A DNA stretch of 64,000 nucleotides from Dromiciops gliroides (Eukaryota > Chordata > Mammalia > Microbiotheria > Microbiotheriidae), in assembly GCF_019393635.1 (NCBI RefSeq), contig NC_057866.1, forward strand, positions 123,007,897 through 123,071,896, written 5' to 3'. Shown one piece after another: positions 1 to 12,800 of the stretch. Position 1 is the stretch's first letter, and each line of letters opens with the position of its first letter. The notes under the pieces were generated by a model, which ran no database searches, had not been told where the DNA came from, and was given only the letters and a program-made list of their open reading frames with translations. A program made the translations under genes and the position numbers.

Positions 1-377
1 AGTTTATGTTTGAAGACTAGCCAGACAGGACTAGTTTCATCAGGTCTAGTACTAAGAAGCAGCTTGTTGGCCTGAAGGTGAAATAGTTTGAAACTGGGGA
101 AAAAAAAACACCAAACCAACCCAAACATCTGTGTTTATGGTCTGCAAATGGCTTTTGTGACAGTCATTTAGTTTATCCCTCAAAATCTCCCATACGGTAG
201 AAAATTTGTATCTGAAAAAGTTATTGAGCATAAGACATGCTGATAAACTACTTCAGGGACCCAGGTGTGATATGGGCATGAATGTGATATGGGTTAAGGT
301 TCTAAGGTCATGGTCCGAAGTGAGGGAAAAAACAACCCTCCAATTCCTTGGATGGAGGTAGTGGGAAGGACTGTGGC

Positions 378-568
378 ACACAGCATAGTAGAAAGAATGA
401 TGGGTTTGGAGTCAAAGGACAGGAGTGAATTAAAATCCAGCTCTGCTACTAAATACCTTTGAGATCTTGGGCAAGTCATTGACCCCGTGTGGGTCTCAGT
501 TTCCTTCCCTGAAAAATGAAGGTATGGGGCCAGATGACCTCTAAAGTCCTTTCCAGTCTTAAATCCAG
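378..568 (+). mobile_element. Ancient MIR3-like SINE
   Basis: The text runs from TAGAAAGAATGATGGG through CAAGTCATTGACC and CTCAGTTTCC to CTTTCCAGTCTT, the layout of MIR3-type SINEs. Diverged and without visible duplications. Confidence 0.6.
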
Positions 569-802
569 AGTCCCTTTCTTTGAGCGTGCCTTGGAAAAGT
601 TTCTCACAGTTTCTCTGAAGTACTGGCCTGTTCTCATACATACAGAGGGAAAAGACAATGCATCTTTCTTTACTGAAATTCTTCTTTCCTCAAAGCTGAG
701 CTCAGATGCCAATTCTTCCACCATTCTCCCTGCTCCCTTGTCAAATCTTTTAGTCCCACTCTGTTTAACTTCTAAATTTTCTACTATATAATTATAACAT
801 GT

Positions 803-1053
803 TGCTGTCATTGTTGTTCATTTGTTTCAGTTGTTTCCAACTCTTTGTGACTGCATGTGATGTTTTCTTGGCAGAAATACTAGAGAGGTTTGCGATTTCC
901 TTCTCCAGCTCATTTTACAGATGAGGAAACTGAGGCAAACAGGGTGACACGACTTGTTCAGGGTCACACAGCTGGTTAGGTGTCTGAGGCCAGATTTGAA
1001 TTCAGGAGATGAGTCTTCCTGACTCCAGGCTTGACACTGTGCCATCTAGCTGC
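803..1053 (-). mobile_element. Long-form CORE-SINE (Mar1-like), minus orientation
   Basis: The right end is a tRNA-like head (CTAGCTGC complement) and the left carries a long tail with CTTTGTGACTGC and GTTTTCTTGGCA. The same layout occurs at 8664-8909 (+) and 60374-60616 (-). Family name tentative. Confidence 0.65.
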
Positions 1054-1186
1054 ATGTATTCCCTTCTCCCTCACCCTCATTAGATCTGGGCAAAGGCCAT
1101 CTCATTTTTCATCTTTGCATTACCAGTGACCAGAACTGTGTATAAGTATTTTAATATTTATTGATTGCTTGATAAATATTTGTTAC

Positions 1187-1349
1187 AGCTAGGTGGCACA
1201 GTGGATACAACACTGGCTCTGGATTCAGAAGGACCTGAATTCAAATCCCACCTCAGACACTTGACACTTACTAGCTGTGTGACCCTGGGCAAGTCACTTA
1301 ACCCTCATTGCCCCGCAAAAACCAAAACCAAAACCAAACAAAAGAATCC
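1187..1349 (+). mobile_element. WSINE1-type SINE, subfamily A
   Basis: tRNA-like head CAGCTAGGTGG, CORE-type body GTGTGACCCTGGGCAAGTCA and an A-rich tail. Flanked by the 14-bp duplication TAAATATTTGTTAC at 1173-1186 and 1350-1363. Confidence 0.9.
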
Positions 1350-1561
1350 TAAATATTTGTTACTGAATCACAAATTGGTGTGGCCTTTAAGCCTCAATCC
1401 TGAAGCTTTCCATTGCTGCTTCTGGGACTGTGAAAGCACAGCTGGTGTGGGCCTGAGATCCTGAGATCTGATGGTTGTCTCAGGGTAGCATCTTTCATGG
1501 AATATTTTTATGCGGTCTGATTCATACTGAATGTAGAGGTGATATATGACTGTGATAAATG

Positions 1562-1712
1562 ATATTGTGGAAGGGGCATCAGTTTTGGGACTAGAGGACC
1601 TGTGTTCAAATCCTAGTTCTCTTGTCATCTGTATGATCTTGGGGCTATAAAAGGAAGAGGTTGGGTAAGGCAGCCTATGAGGTCCCGTCTAACTGGGATG
1701 CGTGATTCCATG
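1562..1712 (+). mobile_element. Ancient MIR3-like SINE remnant
   Basis: The phrases GACCTGTGTTCAAATCC and GAGGTCCCGTCTAACT fit a diverged MIR3-type element. Confidence 0.45.
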
Positions 1713-1794
1713 AAATCTTATGAAATGCCACTTCATCAAAATATTTCTAAGCCATGGTCCATGGCTCCCTTGTCTTGAATAAGCACATTAGTGA

Positions 1795-1945
1795 TAGAGA
1801 GAACCTTAGAATTGACGTGATGCAATCCTTCATTTACATGTGAGGAAACTGACATCCCCACAAATTAAGGGGCTTGCCCCAAAACCCTATAACCACTCAA
1901 TGGCGGAGCCAGGATTAAAACCCAAGTTTCTAGAATCTGAATTCA
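1795..1945 (+). mobile_element. Ancient MIR-like SINE
   Basis: The phrases CATGTGAGGAAACTGA and GCCAGGATTAAAACCCAAG give a CORE-SINE-like body. Confidence 0.5.
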
Positions 1946-2009
1946 GTTTTTTTTTTCTTGTTAGTATGATACCGCCTATCTTTCAAAATACTGTTTTAAG
2001 AATTCTGGA

Positions 2010-2168
2010 GACTTGGGGGCAGCTAGGTGGCACAGTAGATAAAGCACCGGCCCTGGATTCAGGAGGACCTGAGTTCAAATCTGGCCTCAGACACTTGACA
2101 ATTACTAGTTGTGTGACCCTGGGCAAGTCACTCAACTCTCTGCCCTGCTCCCCACCCCCCAACAAAAA
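2010..2168 (+). mobile_element. WSINE1-type SINE, subfamily A
   Basis: Complete head and body with an A-rich tail. AAGAATTCTGGA at 1998-2009 is repeated at 2169-2180. Confidence 0.9.
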
Positions 2169-2668
2169 AAGAATTCTGGAAATTCCTTTGTTGTTTGTTA
2201 CAATGCGGTTTCCTGCAGTAGGGAAAAGGCCTTATGATTTTTAAAAAATGTTAAACTCTTGTTTCTATAAGTTAAGATCATGCTTCCTTTTTTAAAAAAA
2301 TAGTATATTTATTAGGATATTCAGCTTAACAGTCCAGTATAATGCCCCACTTTCCTCTTTTACATTTTCCCTGACCAGTTCTTTACCTTATATGTATGGG
2401 ATTTGATTTTTCTGGCCAAAATTACCCGTTTATTCCATAACATCAATTCCAATACCAGTACCTACTACCACAATATATATATTTATATATATTTATGTAT
2501 GTATATGTATAAAGGACTTTAGATTCATTGTATCATTTGATCAACCCAACCAATAAGCACTTAGTAAGCACCTACTATATGCCAGGCACTGTAGTGGGTA
2601 CTGAAGATACAAATATAAAAGTGAATCAGTACCTGCCCTCAAGGGGTTTTCATTCTAATTTAACTTTT

Positions 2669-2814
2669 TTTGTGTGTGTGGGGCAATGGGGGTAAGTGAC
2701 TTGCCCAGGGTCACACAGCTAGTAAGTGTCAAGTGTCTGAGGCCGGATTTGAACTCAGGTACTCCTGAATCCAGGGCCAGTGCTTTATCCACTGCGCCAC
2801 CTAGCTGCCCCCCC
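2669..2814 (-). mobile_element. WSINE1-type SINE, subfamily A
   Basis: Head at the right end, T-rich tail at the left. Target duplication AATTTAACTTTT at 2657-2668 and 2815-2826, ending in TTTT as expected for L1-endonuclease-primed insertion. Confidence 0.9.
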
Positions 2815-3004
2815 AATTTAACTTTTACTGCAACTTTGTGAAGTTGGTAGTCTGTATTCAAATGAAGAAACTGAGTCCCAGAGAATGATTGGCATCCTCC
2901 AAGGCCACATTGCTAGAACTTAATTACCAGTCTGCTGAGTTCTAGGTTAAGTTCTACGTTAAGTTCTTTCATGTTTGAATTCTCTATAGCTTTAGGTAAA
3001 CAGG

Positions 3005-3028
3005 TGTGTGTGTGTGTGTATGTGTGTT
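3005..3028 (+). repeat. TG microsatellite
   Basis: Short TG-rich run with one TA interruption. Confidence 0.7.
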
Positions 3029-3672
3029 TTCTTGGGTGGGGGTGGGGAGGTTGACTTCTGGCTTGTTGCAAGCAGGACCATTTCCTCCCTTTCTTTTACC
3101 ATTCATTCCCATCATCCTTGACATCTCCACCACTGGAGGGTGGCAGGGGAAGTGGAAGGTCGGGACACTAAGCTTGGTCTTTCTGCTACCTGTTCTCAAC
3201 CCCAGTAAAGGTGAGCTACGAGATTGGGAGGGTTGAAACTCATGTTTAAGATGAAGCTTAGGGATTAGTCACAGTTTTCAGACATTTGTGTTATTCTTGT
3301 CCTCCATGACCTTAGGTAACCAAGCCCAGCGCTAATGGAAACTAGTTAGACAAGCCTGGCATATGCTGCGCTGTTACCCCAGCAACAGAAACTGAAAGGA
3401 TCACAAAGGTGTCTTTCCTCTGAATATTTATTATGCATTGAATATTGCTGGACTTTGACTTAAATTTGAAGACTTTTTGAGATAATCACACTTTGTCTGA
3501 AACTGGCCTATTGTTTTTTGGGTAAGAAAGACCATATCAACTCCTCTATGGGATCAAAAAAATGCATCATGGGACAGCAAGGATGTTGGAATGGAGGGCT
3601 GTTTGAAAAACTGACTACCTGAAAAACATGTAGACATATATATTAAGTAGAAAAAAAGCTGATTTTTAGAAC

Positions 3673-3842
3673 CTGAAGCTTGTTGAGATCCTTGAAGGCA
3701 TCTGGGTGAATCTTGGATATCTTGTTATTTTGTAAATAAAGCTTCTCTAGCTGTAGACAGTTTTGAAAATCAGTCACGTCAATCTGTAATATGGCATTGG
3801 ATGACAGATCCAGATTTTGCAAAGACTTCAGTTTCCACAATC
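3673..3842 (-). CDS. LRRC66: LRRC66 second coding exon (LRRs, residues 166-222)
   Basis: After a pyrimidine-rich tract and CACAG acceptor ending at 3843, the exon starts with GA, completing the split glycine, and continues LWKLKSLQNLDLSSNAILQ. Two LRR units follow and the exon ends with DAFKDLNKLQ. The only GT before the in-frame stop at 3643 is at 3672-3671 (CAG|GTTCTA), a poor donor beyond the invariant GT. Human LRRC66 continues after KLQ with a further LRR, so the junction position agrees with the protein alignment. Confidence 0.87.
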
Positions 3843-6800
3843 CTGTGTTTCAAAGAGAAAGAAAAAAAATAGTGATTTAAGATCTAATAGATTAGGGGCA
3901 GCTAGGTGGCACAGTGGATAAAGCACTGGCCTTGGATTCAGGAGGACCCGAGTTCAAATCCAGCCTCAGACACTTGACACTTACTAGCTGTGTGACCTTG
4001 GGTAAGCCACTTAACCCTTATTGCCCCACAAACATAAAAATAATTTAAAAAAATTATAAGATCTAACAGATGACTTAACTTGGTACCTTGCACAAGGTAC
4101 ATACTGAATGCCTTTGTTTACCTGATTGATTTAAATGTGTAATGAGGAGAGGGAAGGAAGACTGGCCAATAAGGGTCCAGTCTTCAGAGTGTGCCTGCTG
4201 CCAACCCAGATTGGTAGTTTGGCGATCCTGCTTCTGAAAGGAGAATCACCTGCTTCTGCAGGTTCCTTGCCCCCATTTTGGAGCATATCCACTTACGTGT
4301 TGAATAAAATTTAATTGACAATGGTCAATTTTGACTGCATACAAAAGGCTCCAACCCTCTGGGGAGGGAAGTGGCAGCTCCCTCTGCCACATCCTCCACC
4401 TCCATGTGGCTGTGAACACCTGGAACCTCTGTTTCTTGCCTCTTTGCATTTGTCCTTTGTTGCATTCAGGTGACTGAATATTGAAACAAAGTAGATTAGA
4501 CTATGACCTTGTGAGCTTCAAGAGGTCGGAGGAGCCACTTCAGTCCCTGGGGAGAATGAGCTCAAATTAAAAAAAAAATGGTTGCAACTTAATGTGTAGC
4601 CCACCAATTCCTTTTTGGCTGTGGTACAACTCCCAGATGAGTTGTTCACTTGCCTTCAGGACATGCTATCTCTGCTGCTGGGCAGATTCCCTGCCAGCCC
4701 GGGTCATTCAGGCTGTTTCTTGGGGCTGCTTTGGTTTCTGACTTCTTCATTGTCCAGCTGCAGCAGCCAACGACAAGATGCTGTCCTGGACTCCCAAGAA
4801 AGGACCATTGGTGGCTTCTTCCATCTTCTGAAGTTCACAAGATCATAACCTGGTCCACTCCATCTCAATACTCATTCACCTGAGAGCAAGAAAGAACTAA
4901 TGCAAGGAGGCAATGAAATAGAGGCTTCGCGTGTTCATGGCCACATATCAGGGAAGATGGCAGCCGAAGTGTCTCTCTTGTCTCACCGTAGGTTTATTGT
5001 AATTCTTCTTCCTTTTTTACCACCAGGGAAGAGAGACAAGATTTCTCTGTTTGGCACCTTTTGTATACATAGTCAGGGTTGGTTCAACAACTAATTAAAA
5101 GGAAACAGTAACGGAACACCTGCCCTTGCTCTGAACTGGAGCCAAGGCCCCTCTATTACAGGCTCATCAAACTCACATGAGGGTTGGCTACAGGCAGAGC
5201 CCTTTGCATGTGCCCTTTGGACTGGCGTCCCATTGGCAGTCTCCCCCATTACACATGTCCTAGAACAGAGAGCTTTTTATCTTCACTAGCTCTCATTGCC
5301 ACTATCTTCAGTTTAAAAGACTTCGAGAGTTCCCTCAGCTCTCAACTTGTACAAGTCTCTTATGTGTCAAAGTCCTTTCTTATAATTGCTTTTTATTACT
5401 GAAATTATATTTCTCTTACTCCATTTTCCATATACATGGTAAATGGAGTAAGAGAAATATTTTTTATATATACATACATATATACATATATAAACATTCT
5501 ACTGCCTTTGAAATATATGTATATAGGTATGGGATATCATTTTAGTAATGCACAAAAAGTCCTCTCTGTGTTATCAATTCAAGAAAAAAGATCATGTTTA
5601 AACATATTTGTGGCACCATTCTTTTCTTTTCTTTTTTTCTTTTTTTGCGGGGCAATGAGGGTTAAGTGAGTGTCAAGTTTCTGAGGCCGGATTTGAACTC
5701 AAGTCCTCCTGAATCCAGGGTCAGTGCTTTATCCACTGCATCACCTGGCTGTCCCCATTATTTTCAATAATGGAAAGCTAGAAAAAAGATCGGTGCCGAA
5801 CCATTAAATAAAGGCTGAACAAATTTTAACATGTGAATATAATGGACTATTTCTGTGCCATTAGGAATGACAAATGAAGAACTCAAGAAAATTTGGGGAG
5901 ACTTGCATGAAACAATACAGATAAAAGAAAGTAGAGCCAGAAGATCCAGCATATGCAATTACCATAACAAGGTAAATAAAGTCAATATGGAAAGGCAATA
6001 TATGGAAAGATAACCAAAGATACCAGGAGGTGATAAGAAGATCTCACATTCTAGGATGTTTTAAGATAGAATAATTATCACCACTTATATTAGTTCTTAA
6101 GGTTTGTGAAGTACCTTTCATATATTATCTCAAGGAAACCTTACAATTATTCTCTAAGGCAGTGGTTTTCAAAGTGCAGTCTTGGGGCCCCCTGAGAGTC
6201 TAGGAGATCCTTCCAGGGGGTCTCTGAGGTCAAAATTGTTTTCTATAATAATACTAAGACATTTTAATTTTGAATATGGTCAATACCAATGGATATAACA
6301 CATAAAAACAAAAGCTCTTTGGGGATCCTCAATAGTTTTTTAAGGGTATAAAGGGGCCTGAGAATCACTACCATAAGGTAAGTGCTATAGGTACTGTTAT
6401 CTCCATTTTACAGCCTAGGAAACTGAGTCTCAGAGAGTTTAAGAAAAGACTTTTCCCACTAGTAACTATTGGTAGTAGGATTCAGGTTTTGCTGACTTCA
6501 GATCCAATGTTCTATCCATTCTGCAATACTGTCCCCGTGAGGTTTATGAAGCAGTTTTCTGTCTGTTAGTACAAGAAATACTGTCTTTATGGTATAGATG
6601 AGGAAATTAAAGATCAGAAATGTTAAACAATTTGCTTTACACAAAGCTAATGTGCCGGGGAAGGATTTGAACTCACATCTTGATTCCTGGTCTAGCACTC
6701 TTTCTGCTAAACTACATGCCTTTAAAGGTTAAGTTCCGAATGGCTGGGATGGACAGTAAATGCTATAAGAATTCAGAAAAGAGAGAGATCAGCTTCAGTA

Positions 6801-9800
6801 GGGGATGGCCAGGGAAGGATCATAGTGAAGGTGAGTGCTGAACTAGATCTGCAAAGGGATTGAGGAGATCAATGAGTCAAGGCTGGTTGGGGTGCAGATG
6901 TGCGTCCTTGGCAGGGAAATGATGCGAGCATAGTAGGCTGAAGTAGTCTTTGTAACAACCCAAGTTCCAAAGTCTATTGCTGTGGGACTCTTTCCTCATT
7001 GATAAAGATCAAGGCCCTGCCCCTGCAGGAGGAACAGGGCAAAGCTGGGGAGAACTAAGGTCTGCTTTTCTTTGTGAGTCTTTCTTCAAGTCTCTTCTGG
7101 TTCTATTCTAGCTTCTGCCTTCAATGGAGAAGAGGGAAGATGCCAGCGCCACTTCATTAGTAATCTTCAAATAAAGGCAGAACCAAAGCTGAGTCTTCAA
7201 GGCTACATAGGATTTAAGGAAGAGGGAGAAAAACAGAAGAGGGAAGTGGGAAGGGAATAAGCATTTATGTAGTACCTACTGTGTGCCAGGCATGGTGCTA
7301 AGCATTTTTACAAATATTATCTCATTTAATCATCACAACACAACCCTACAGGGTAGGGGCTATTATTATCCTCATTTTATAATTGAGGAAACTGAGGCAA
7401 AGAGAGGTTAATGACTTGCCTGGGGCCATACAGTTAGGAAGTAACTGAGGCTGGATTTGAACTCGTCTTCACTTCAGGCTCAGCACTCTATGCACTGTAT
7501 TACCCATTGCTTCAAATATATCCCAGGTAAAGGATATACACACATGGCAATAAGCATGGTAAATGAAATGGACAATGAAGGAACCTGCCTCACAAGAGGA
7601 GAGGAATGTATTGGAAATAAAGTAAGAGTAGGATTATGGGACCAGATTATGGAGGGACTTGAAAGCCAAGAAAAATGAGTTTGATAGACCAGGGAGCCTC
7701 AACAGATTCGTGAACAGGGATGGTGGAAGAGGCATTTGAGTAAATTTCGACTGCCATATATGTAAGATAGTCTGGACTGAGGAAGAGGCTGGAAGTAGCA
7801 AGAACTAAGTATATGCTGTAGCAACTGAGGTGAAAGAGACCTGAAATTAAGATAAGAGAAAAGAAAGAGGACATCAAAGAGACATTTCAAATGACGTCAT
7901 GATTAATCTGATATAGAGATTTGTTCATATTAGGGGTATTTTAATAAATGTGTGCTGGATAAATGACATGTGCTGAATTGAATTGAAAAAAACTTATTCC
8001 ACTTGGTTCTAACCTAATTGAAAAATGTCCCAAGAGGCTCTCTGCTAAGAAGGAACACTCCCTAAACAAACATTTCCTTTGACTAATGAAGTAGTTTTAG
8101 CAACTTGAAACATAAACCAGTGGGACGCAGATATAATCCTGCCAGGTCCAAAGAGCCCTGGACTAGGAACGAGAGAAGGAAGAGAATTGGAAATGCCTAG
8201 TGTACAATGTATGTTATGGGAAATCTCCCCTGAGGAGAATCGCCAAATAAGCCTCGGAATTCTCCTCAGCCTTCAGGGCTCTGTTCAGGTGCTGCCTACT
8301 TGAGGAAGTCCATTCCTTCTTTCTAGCTTTCTATCCTCAAAGGCTCCTGAAGGACTTGGTCTCCTTTCTCCTTTGCTCTCATCACTTCCTACCTTGTTAT
8401 CTACATAGCTGGTACATGGCCTCTTTTTCCCTTCCTTTGACCTCCAATAGAGTATAAGCTTCTTGAGGGTAGGCATTACAGTGCCTGCTCATTTTTATCT
8501 TTGTATTCCCAGCATCTGTAAATGATGGGTATATAGTAGATACATTTAAAAATGTTGAATTGAATTGAAATTCATGAGCCCAGGTATCATATAGTAAATG
8601 CAATAGTAACTCAGTGCTGACTTTTGGGAGCAATTATTTGTAGGGTTAATATAATTTGTCAATGGCAACTAGGTGCTGCAGTGGATAGAGAACCCGGCCT
8701 GCAGTCAAGAAGATTTGAGTTCAAATCCGGCCTCAGACACTTACTAGTTGTGTGACCCTGGGCAAGTCACTTAACCCTCTTTGCCTCAGTTTCTTTATCT
8801 GTAAAATGAACTGGAGAAGGAAATGGCAAATGACTTCAGTATCTTTACCAAGAAAACCCCAAATGGGGTCATGAAGACTCAGACATGACTTAAAATGACT
8901 CAAGAACAACAAATTTTTCAGCAATGAGGAAAATGTGATTTTTAAAAAGAGGAACCAATTGTAACCAAAAGTCTATAAATTTTAAAACTGCATCTTTTTT
9001 TGCAGAACAACTAAAGGTGTGCTGGAATCAGCTTGTATCAGGCCAAGAGCCAATTGTTAGTTTTCCAGTGTGAGAATTTACATCTATGATATCAGCAAAT
9101 GCTACAAATCAGGGCTTGATTTATTGTTTTATTGATTATTTAGACCAGCAGTCTGGACACTCAGGAGTGCCTAGACAGAACCAAATTAAAATACAATTGG
9201 GAAATGTTTAACAAAATAAATAAAAATAGAACAAAATATAGCTAATGTTAAATTATGGTTTTCTCATTCAATATGCAGCCTCCAGGGATCCATTTCTATT
9301 TGAGTTTGACCTGCTGGTCTATACTTAAGAAAATGAACAAGAAAATGCTAATAATTCAGGTCAAACTTAAAATGTGTCATGGGCACATTTTCCCCCCTGA
9401 AGAGCCATGCTTCATTTTTGTTTTACAAGGGTTCAGGGTTTAATGTTCATCCCATTTTGTTTCTAACAGTTTTCATCCTCTGATTCCAATGCTGATTTAG
9501 TTCTGGGTGGTTGCTTGAAGACTATAAATTTAAGTGGAATAATACAATATTTGTTGGCTAATACATTATTGCCAAGTCTCCTGCATGCACTTGGAAAGGA
9601 CTGTTTGCTGAAGCTGGGATGATCTGACCTGGGATTGATTCTATTATTTCAAACTATTTTAAATTGACTGGTGAGGGGAGCTGAGAATATTGCCGTCAGG
9701 AAGCCTGTGTGAAAGAGCTGGTGCATCTCTGGTATTAAATTCGCTATAGGCTTCTCCCCTGTCTGCTGCACCTGCCAGCTCCTTCCCTGGGTGTTGTCCA

Positions 9801-12800
9801 AACAAGCAACACAATGATAGCTATCACAGCTGTCATAGCCTTCAATAAACTAGCTGTCATTGGGTCAGGAACAGGGAACCGAAGTTCAGTGTTTAGAAAT
9901 GAGTTGTGTTGAGCAGAATCAGTTTTTACAGAAACACAAAATGTCAGAGCTGGAAGGGGTCTTAAGGTCATCTAGTCCAGATATGTGACTGAACCAGATT
10001 AAAATGTAATTGGGAAATTAGATTTAATTTAAATGGAAATATAATTGGAAAAAACAAAATAAATAAAAACACAATAAACAATAGATAATGTTAATTTATG
10101 GTTTTCTAAGTCAGTATGCACCAGCAGGTCTTAGTGGCTCTGTTTCTATTTGAATTTGGCACCTCTGGTGTAGCACAACCCTCCTCATTTTTGTAGCTGA
10201 AGATCAGTATGGTGTAGTGAAAGGTGCGCTAAGCTTGTTATTAAAGGGATCTGATACTGCTTTGAGACTTCCTAGTTGTGTGACTCTGGGGAAGTAGCTT
10301 CTCTATGAGACTATAAAAAAATGAGGGCAATGATATTTACATTATCTACCTCAGAGGGTTGGGAGGAATGTGCTTTATCAGCCATGAAGTGCTGTATTAA
10401 GTGACTTGCCCTAGGTTACATAACTAATAGATGAGAGGCTCAAAACTCAAACCTTCAGTCTCCATTCAAGTCCAGAGCTTCTTATCCAAAGAAATGGTTG
10501 TTACCACACTACATGAAGACCATCAACGTTTTATAGAAATGTGTAGCACTCGCTCCTGGATATACAAACTGATATATATATGTATATATATATATATATG
10601 TATGTATATATATATATATCCCATGAGATGCATGAACTCACCAAACATTTGTGAAGTATGGGTAAGGCATTATGCTCAAGGCTGGGGATACAGTGACCAA
10701 AAAAGGAATCATTCCTCGTCCCTGAGGATCTTATATTTTACCAGTTGGAAACACCATAAATACATAAATATGCACACACATACATAAATATAAGACAGTT
10801 TGATATGGGAGCATTAATAACTGGGATAATCAAGAGAGGCTTCCGATTGTAGATGGAAATGGAGCTGAGCGAAGCTTGATTCCTGTGTGCTGTGGTGTCC
10901 TCACAATTATTTACATTTATGAACCAGAGAAGCAAATTCTCACCAAAGTAAATTCAATCTTCTTTTTTTGGATTTTGATTTGTGGTTCCTGTTTGTTCAA
11001 TCCTCCTACCCTCAGCTCCAGACTCTAACCTCATAAAAACCAGATTTAGTGCTTGGGGCTGATCTAAGAAGGTGTTTTTTCCTTTGGATTTCATTACCCT
11101 TGCCTACAGTTTACTCTAGGAAAATTCATGTCTAGATTTCCGCAAATGTGGATTAAAGGGATCCCCAACTCCTGTACAAGCACTCAAGGAAACAAGTGCA
11201 TATCAAATAGAGGACAACCTATATTTCATTGTGCAGAAAATATAGAAAGTACATAGTACTTGTAGGAATCTATACACAGTTATAGGAAACACAAAAGGCA
11301 CTCAAAGAACCCAAAGAAGCCCATAAGCTTCCCCTTGGAAGGAAATTGACCTTAGGGTTGCCACTGGGGTAATACTCTGATATTTCAGGGAAATCTTTCT
11401 TTCCTACAGAGACTTACAAATTCCCCCCCAAAGACTTGTACCATTCTGTGGTTTAGATTCCTTCCATAAGGCAGCTAGGTGGCATAGTGGATAAAGCACT
11501 GGCCTTGGATTCAGGAGGACCTGAGTTCAAATCTGGCCTCAGACACTTGACACTTACTAGCTGTGTGACCCTAGGCAAGTCACTTAACCCTCATTTCTCA
11601 GCCAAAAACAAATAAATAGATTCCTTCCATAAAGCAAATGTACTTTGGAACAAACAATACCTTTCCCATTATATTTGCAGTTTCTGAATAATTCACTGAA
11701 ATAATAGGAGGTGATAGATCCCATTATCTTCCTTGCCACTCAATGACATGGCTTCAACTCTCTTAGCTCCTCCAACTACAGGGCCATGTGAGCAATGATC
11801 TTATTTCTCCTATAAGACTGCTGCTTAGGAAATCCCTTTCTCCAGAAGGTCTGTTCTCTAGCTCTTAAACTGGGGGTTACCCACAAGGCTGTCACTACCA
11901 AGCAAAATGTCCCTTCTTTGCTTAGAAGGATAGATTCCTAGATCATGTTGCCTTGGAAATAGAAATTTCTCCTCTACACAATCTAGAGCTCAGGAACACT
12001 GCCTGTAATTTCCTCTGTCTCCCTCCACTATATGCTTCTGCATTAATTTTTTTTTTGGTGGGGCAATGATGGTTAAGTGACTTGCCCAGGGTCACACAGC
12101 TAGTAATCGTCAAGTGTCTGAGGCCGATTTGAACTCGGGTCCTCTTGAATCCAGGGCCAGTGCTTTATCCACTGCACCACCTAGCTGCCCCTTCTGCATT
12201 AATTTTATCATTGCTGTGGCTATTGCTATCTCTGTAGTTGGAAAAGTCCAACTTTTCTCAGGCCACATGGACAAGCATATCTCCCTTCGTCACATCCTGC
12301 TGTAAATTGATATCAACTGCTCCTGGTGGGAGATGGTTGGAGAGAGGAAAGGAGAAATCCCCTTCCTCAAATTCTTATGATGTTCCAGAAGATAAGGGGG
12401 CAAAGAAAAAGGTGAAAAGGCAGAAAGACTGGAGACAAATTATATGTCTCTTACAGTCATCCTGACTAGAATTCCAGCCAATCAATAATCTTGGGGGTTG
12501 TTGTTTGTTCTTCATTTTTAAAGAGGAGCATGACATCAGAAGGTGATGTCATGACTTGCACTAAATTGGATTTAAGTGAGACATATGTGCAAAGTCACCA
12601 GCCTCACCCTCTCCTCCAGAGCCATCTGGGTCTAGTGGCAAAATATACATCAGGATGACAAGAGATGACCCTGGATGTTTGGGTCACACAGCTAGTAAGT
12701 GTCAAGTGTCTAAGGCCAGGATTTGAACTCTCATCCTCCTGACTCCAGTGCCAGTGCTCTATCCACAGCACCACCTAGTTGCCCAAATCTAGGGGATGAG

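Larger units (their letters stand above)
1..3672 (-). other. LRRC66 intron after the second coding exon (to window edge)
   Basis: No exon was recognised here. It holds an old MIR3-like SINE (378-568), a long-form CORE-SINE (803-1053), three WSINE1-type copies, further old SINE remnants (1562-1712, 1795-1945) and a TG microsatellite (3005-3028). The first 370 bases and 3030-3640 show nothing I can name. Confidence 0.6.

Noticed and set aside
1-3600. Search for the next LRRC66 coding exon
   Set aside because: No minus-strand frame resembling the remaining LRRs, membrane segment or long tail is present, so the exon must lie outside the window.
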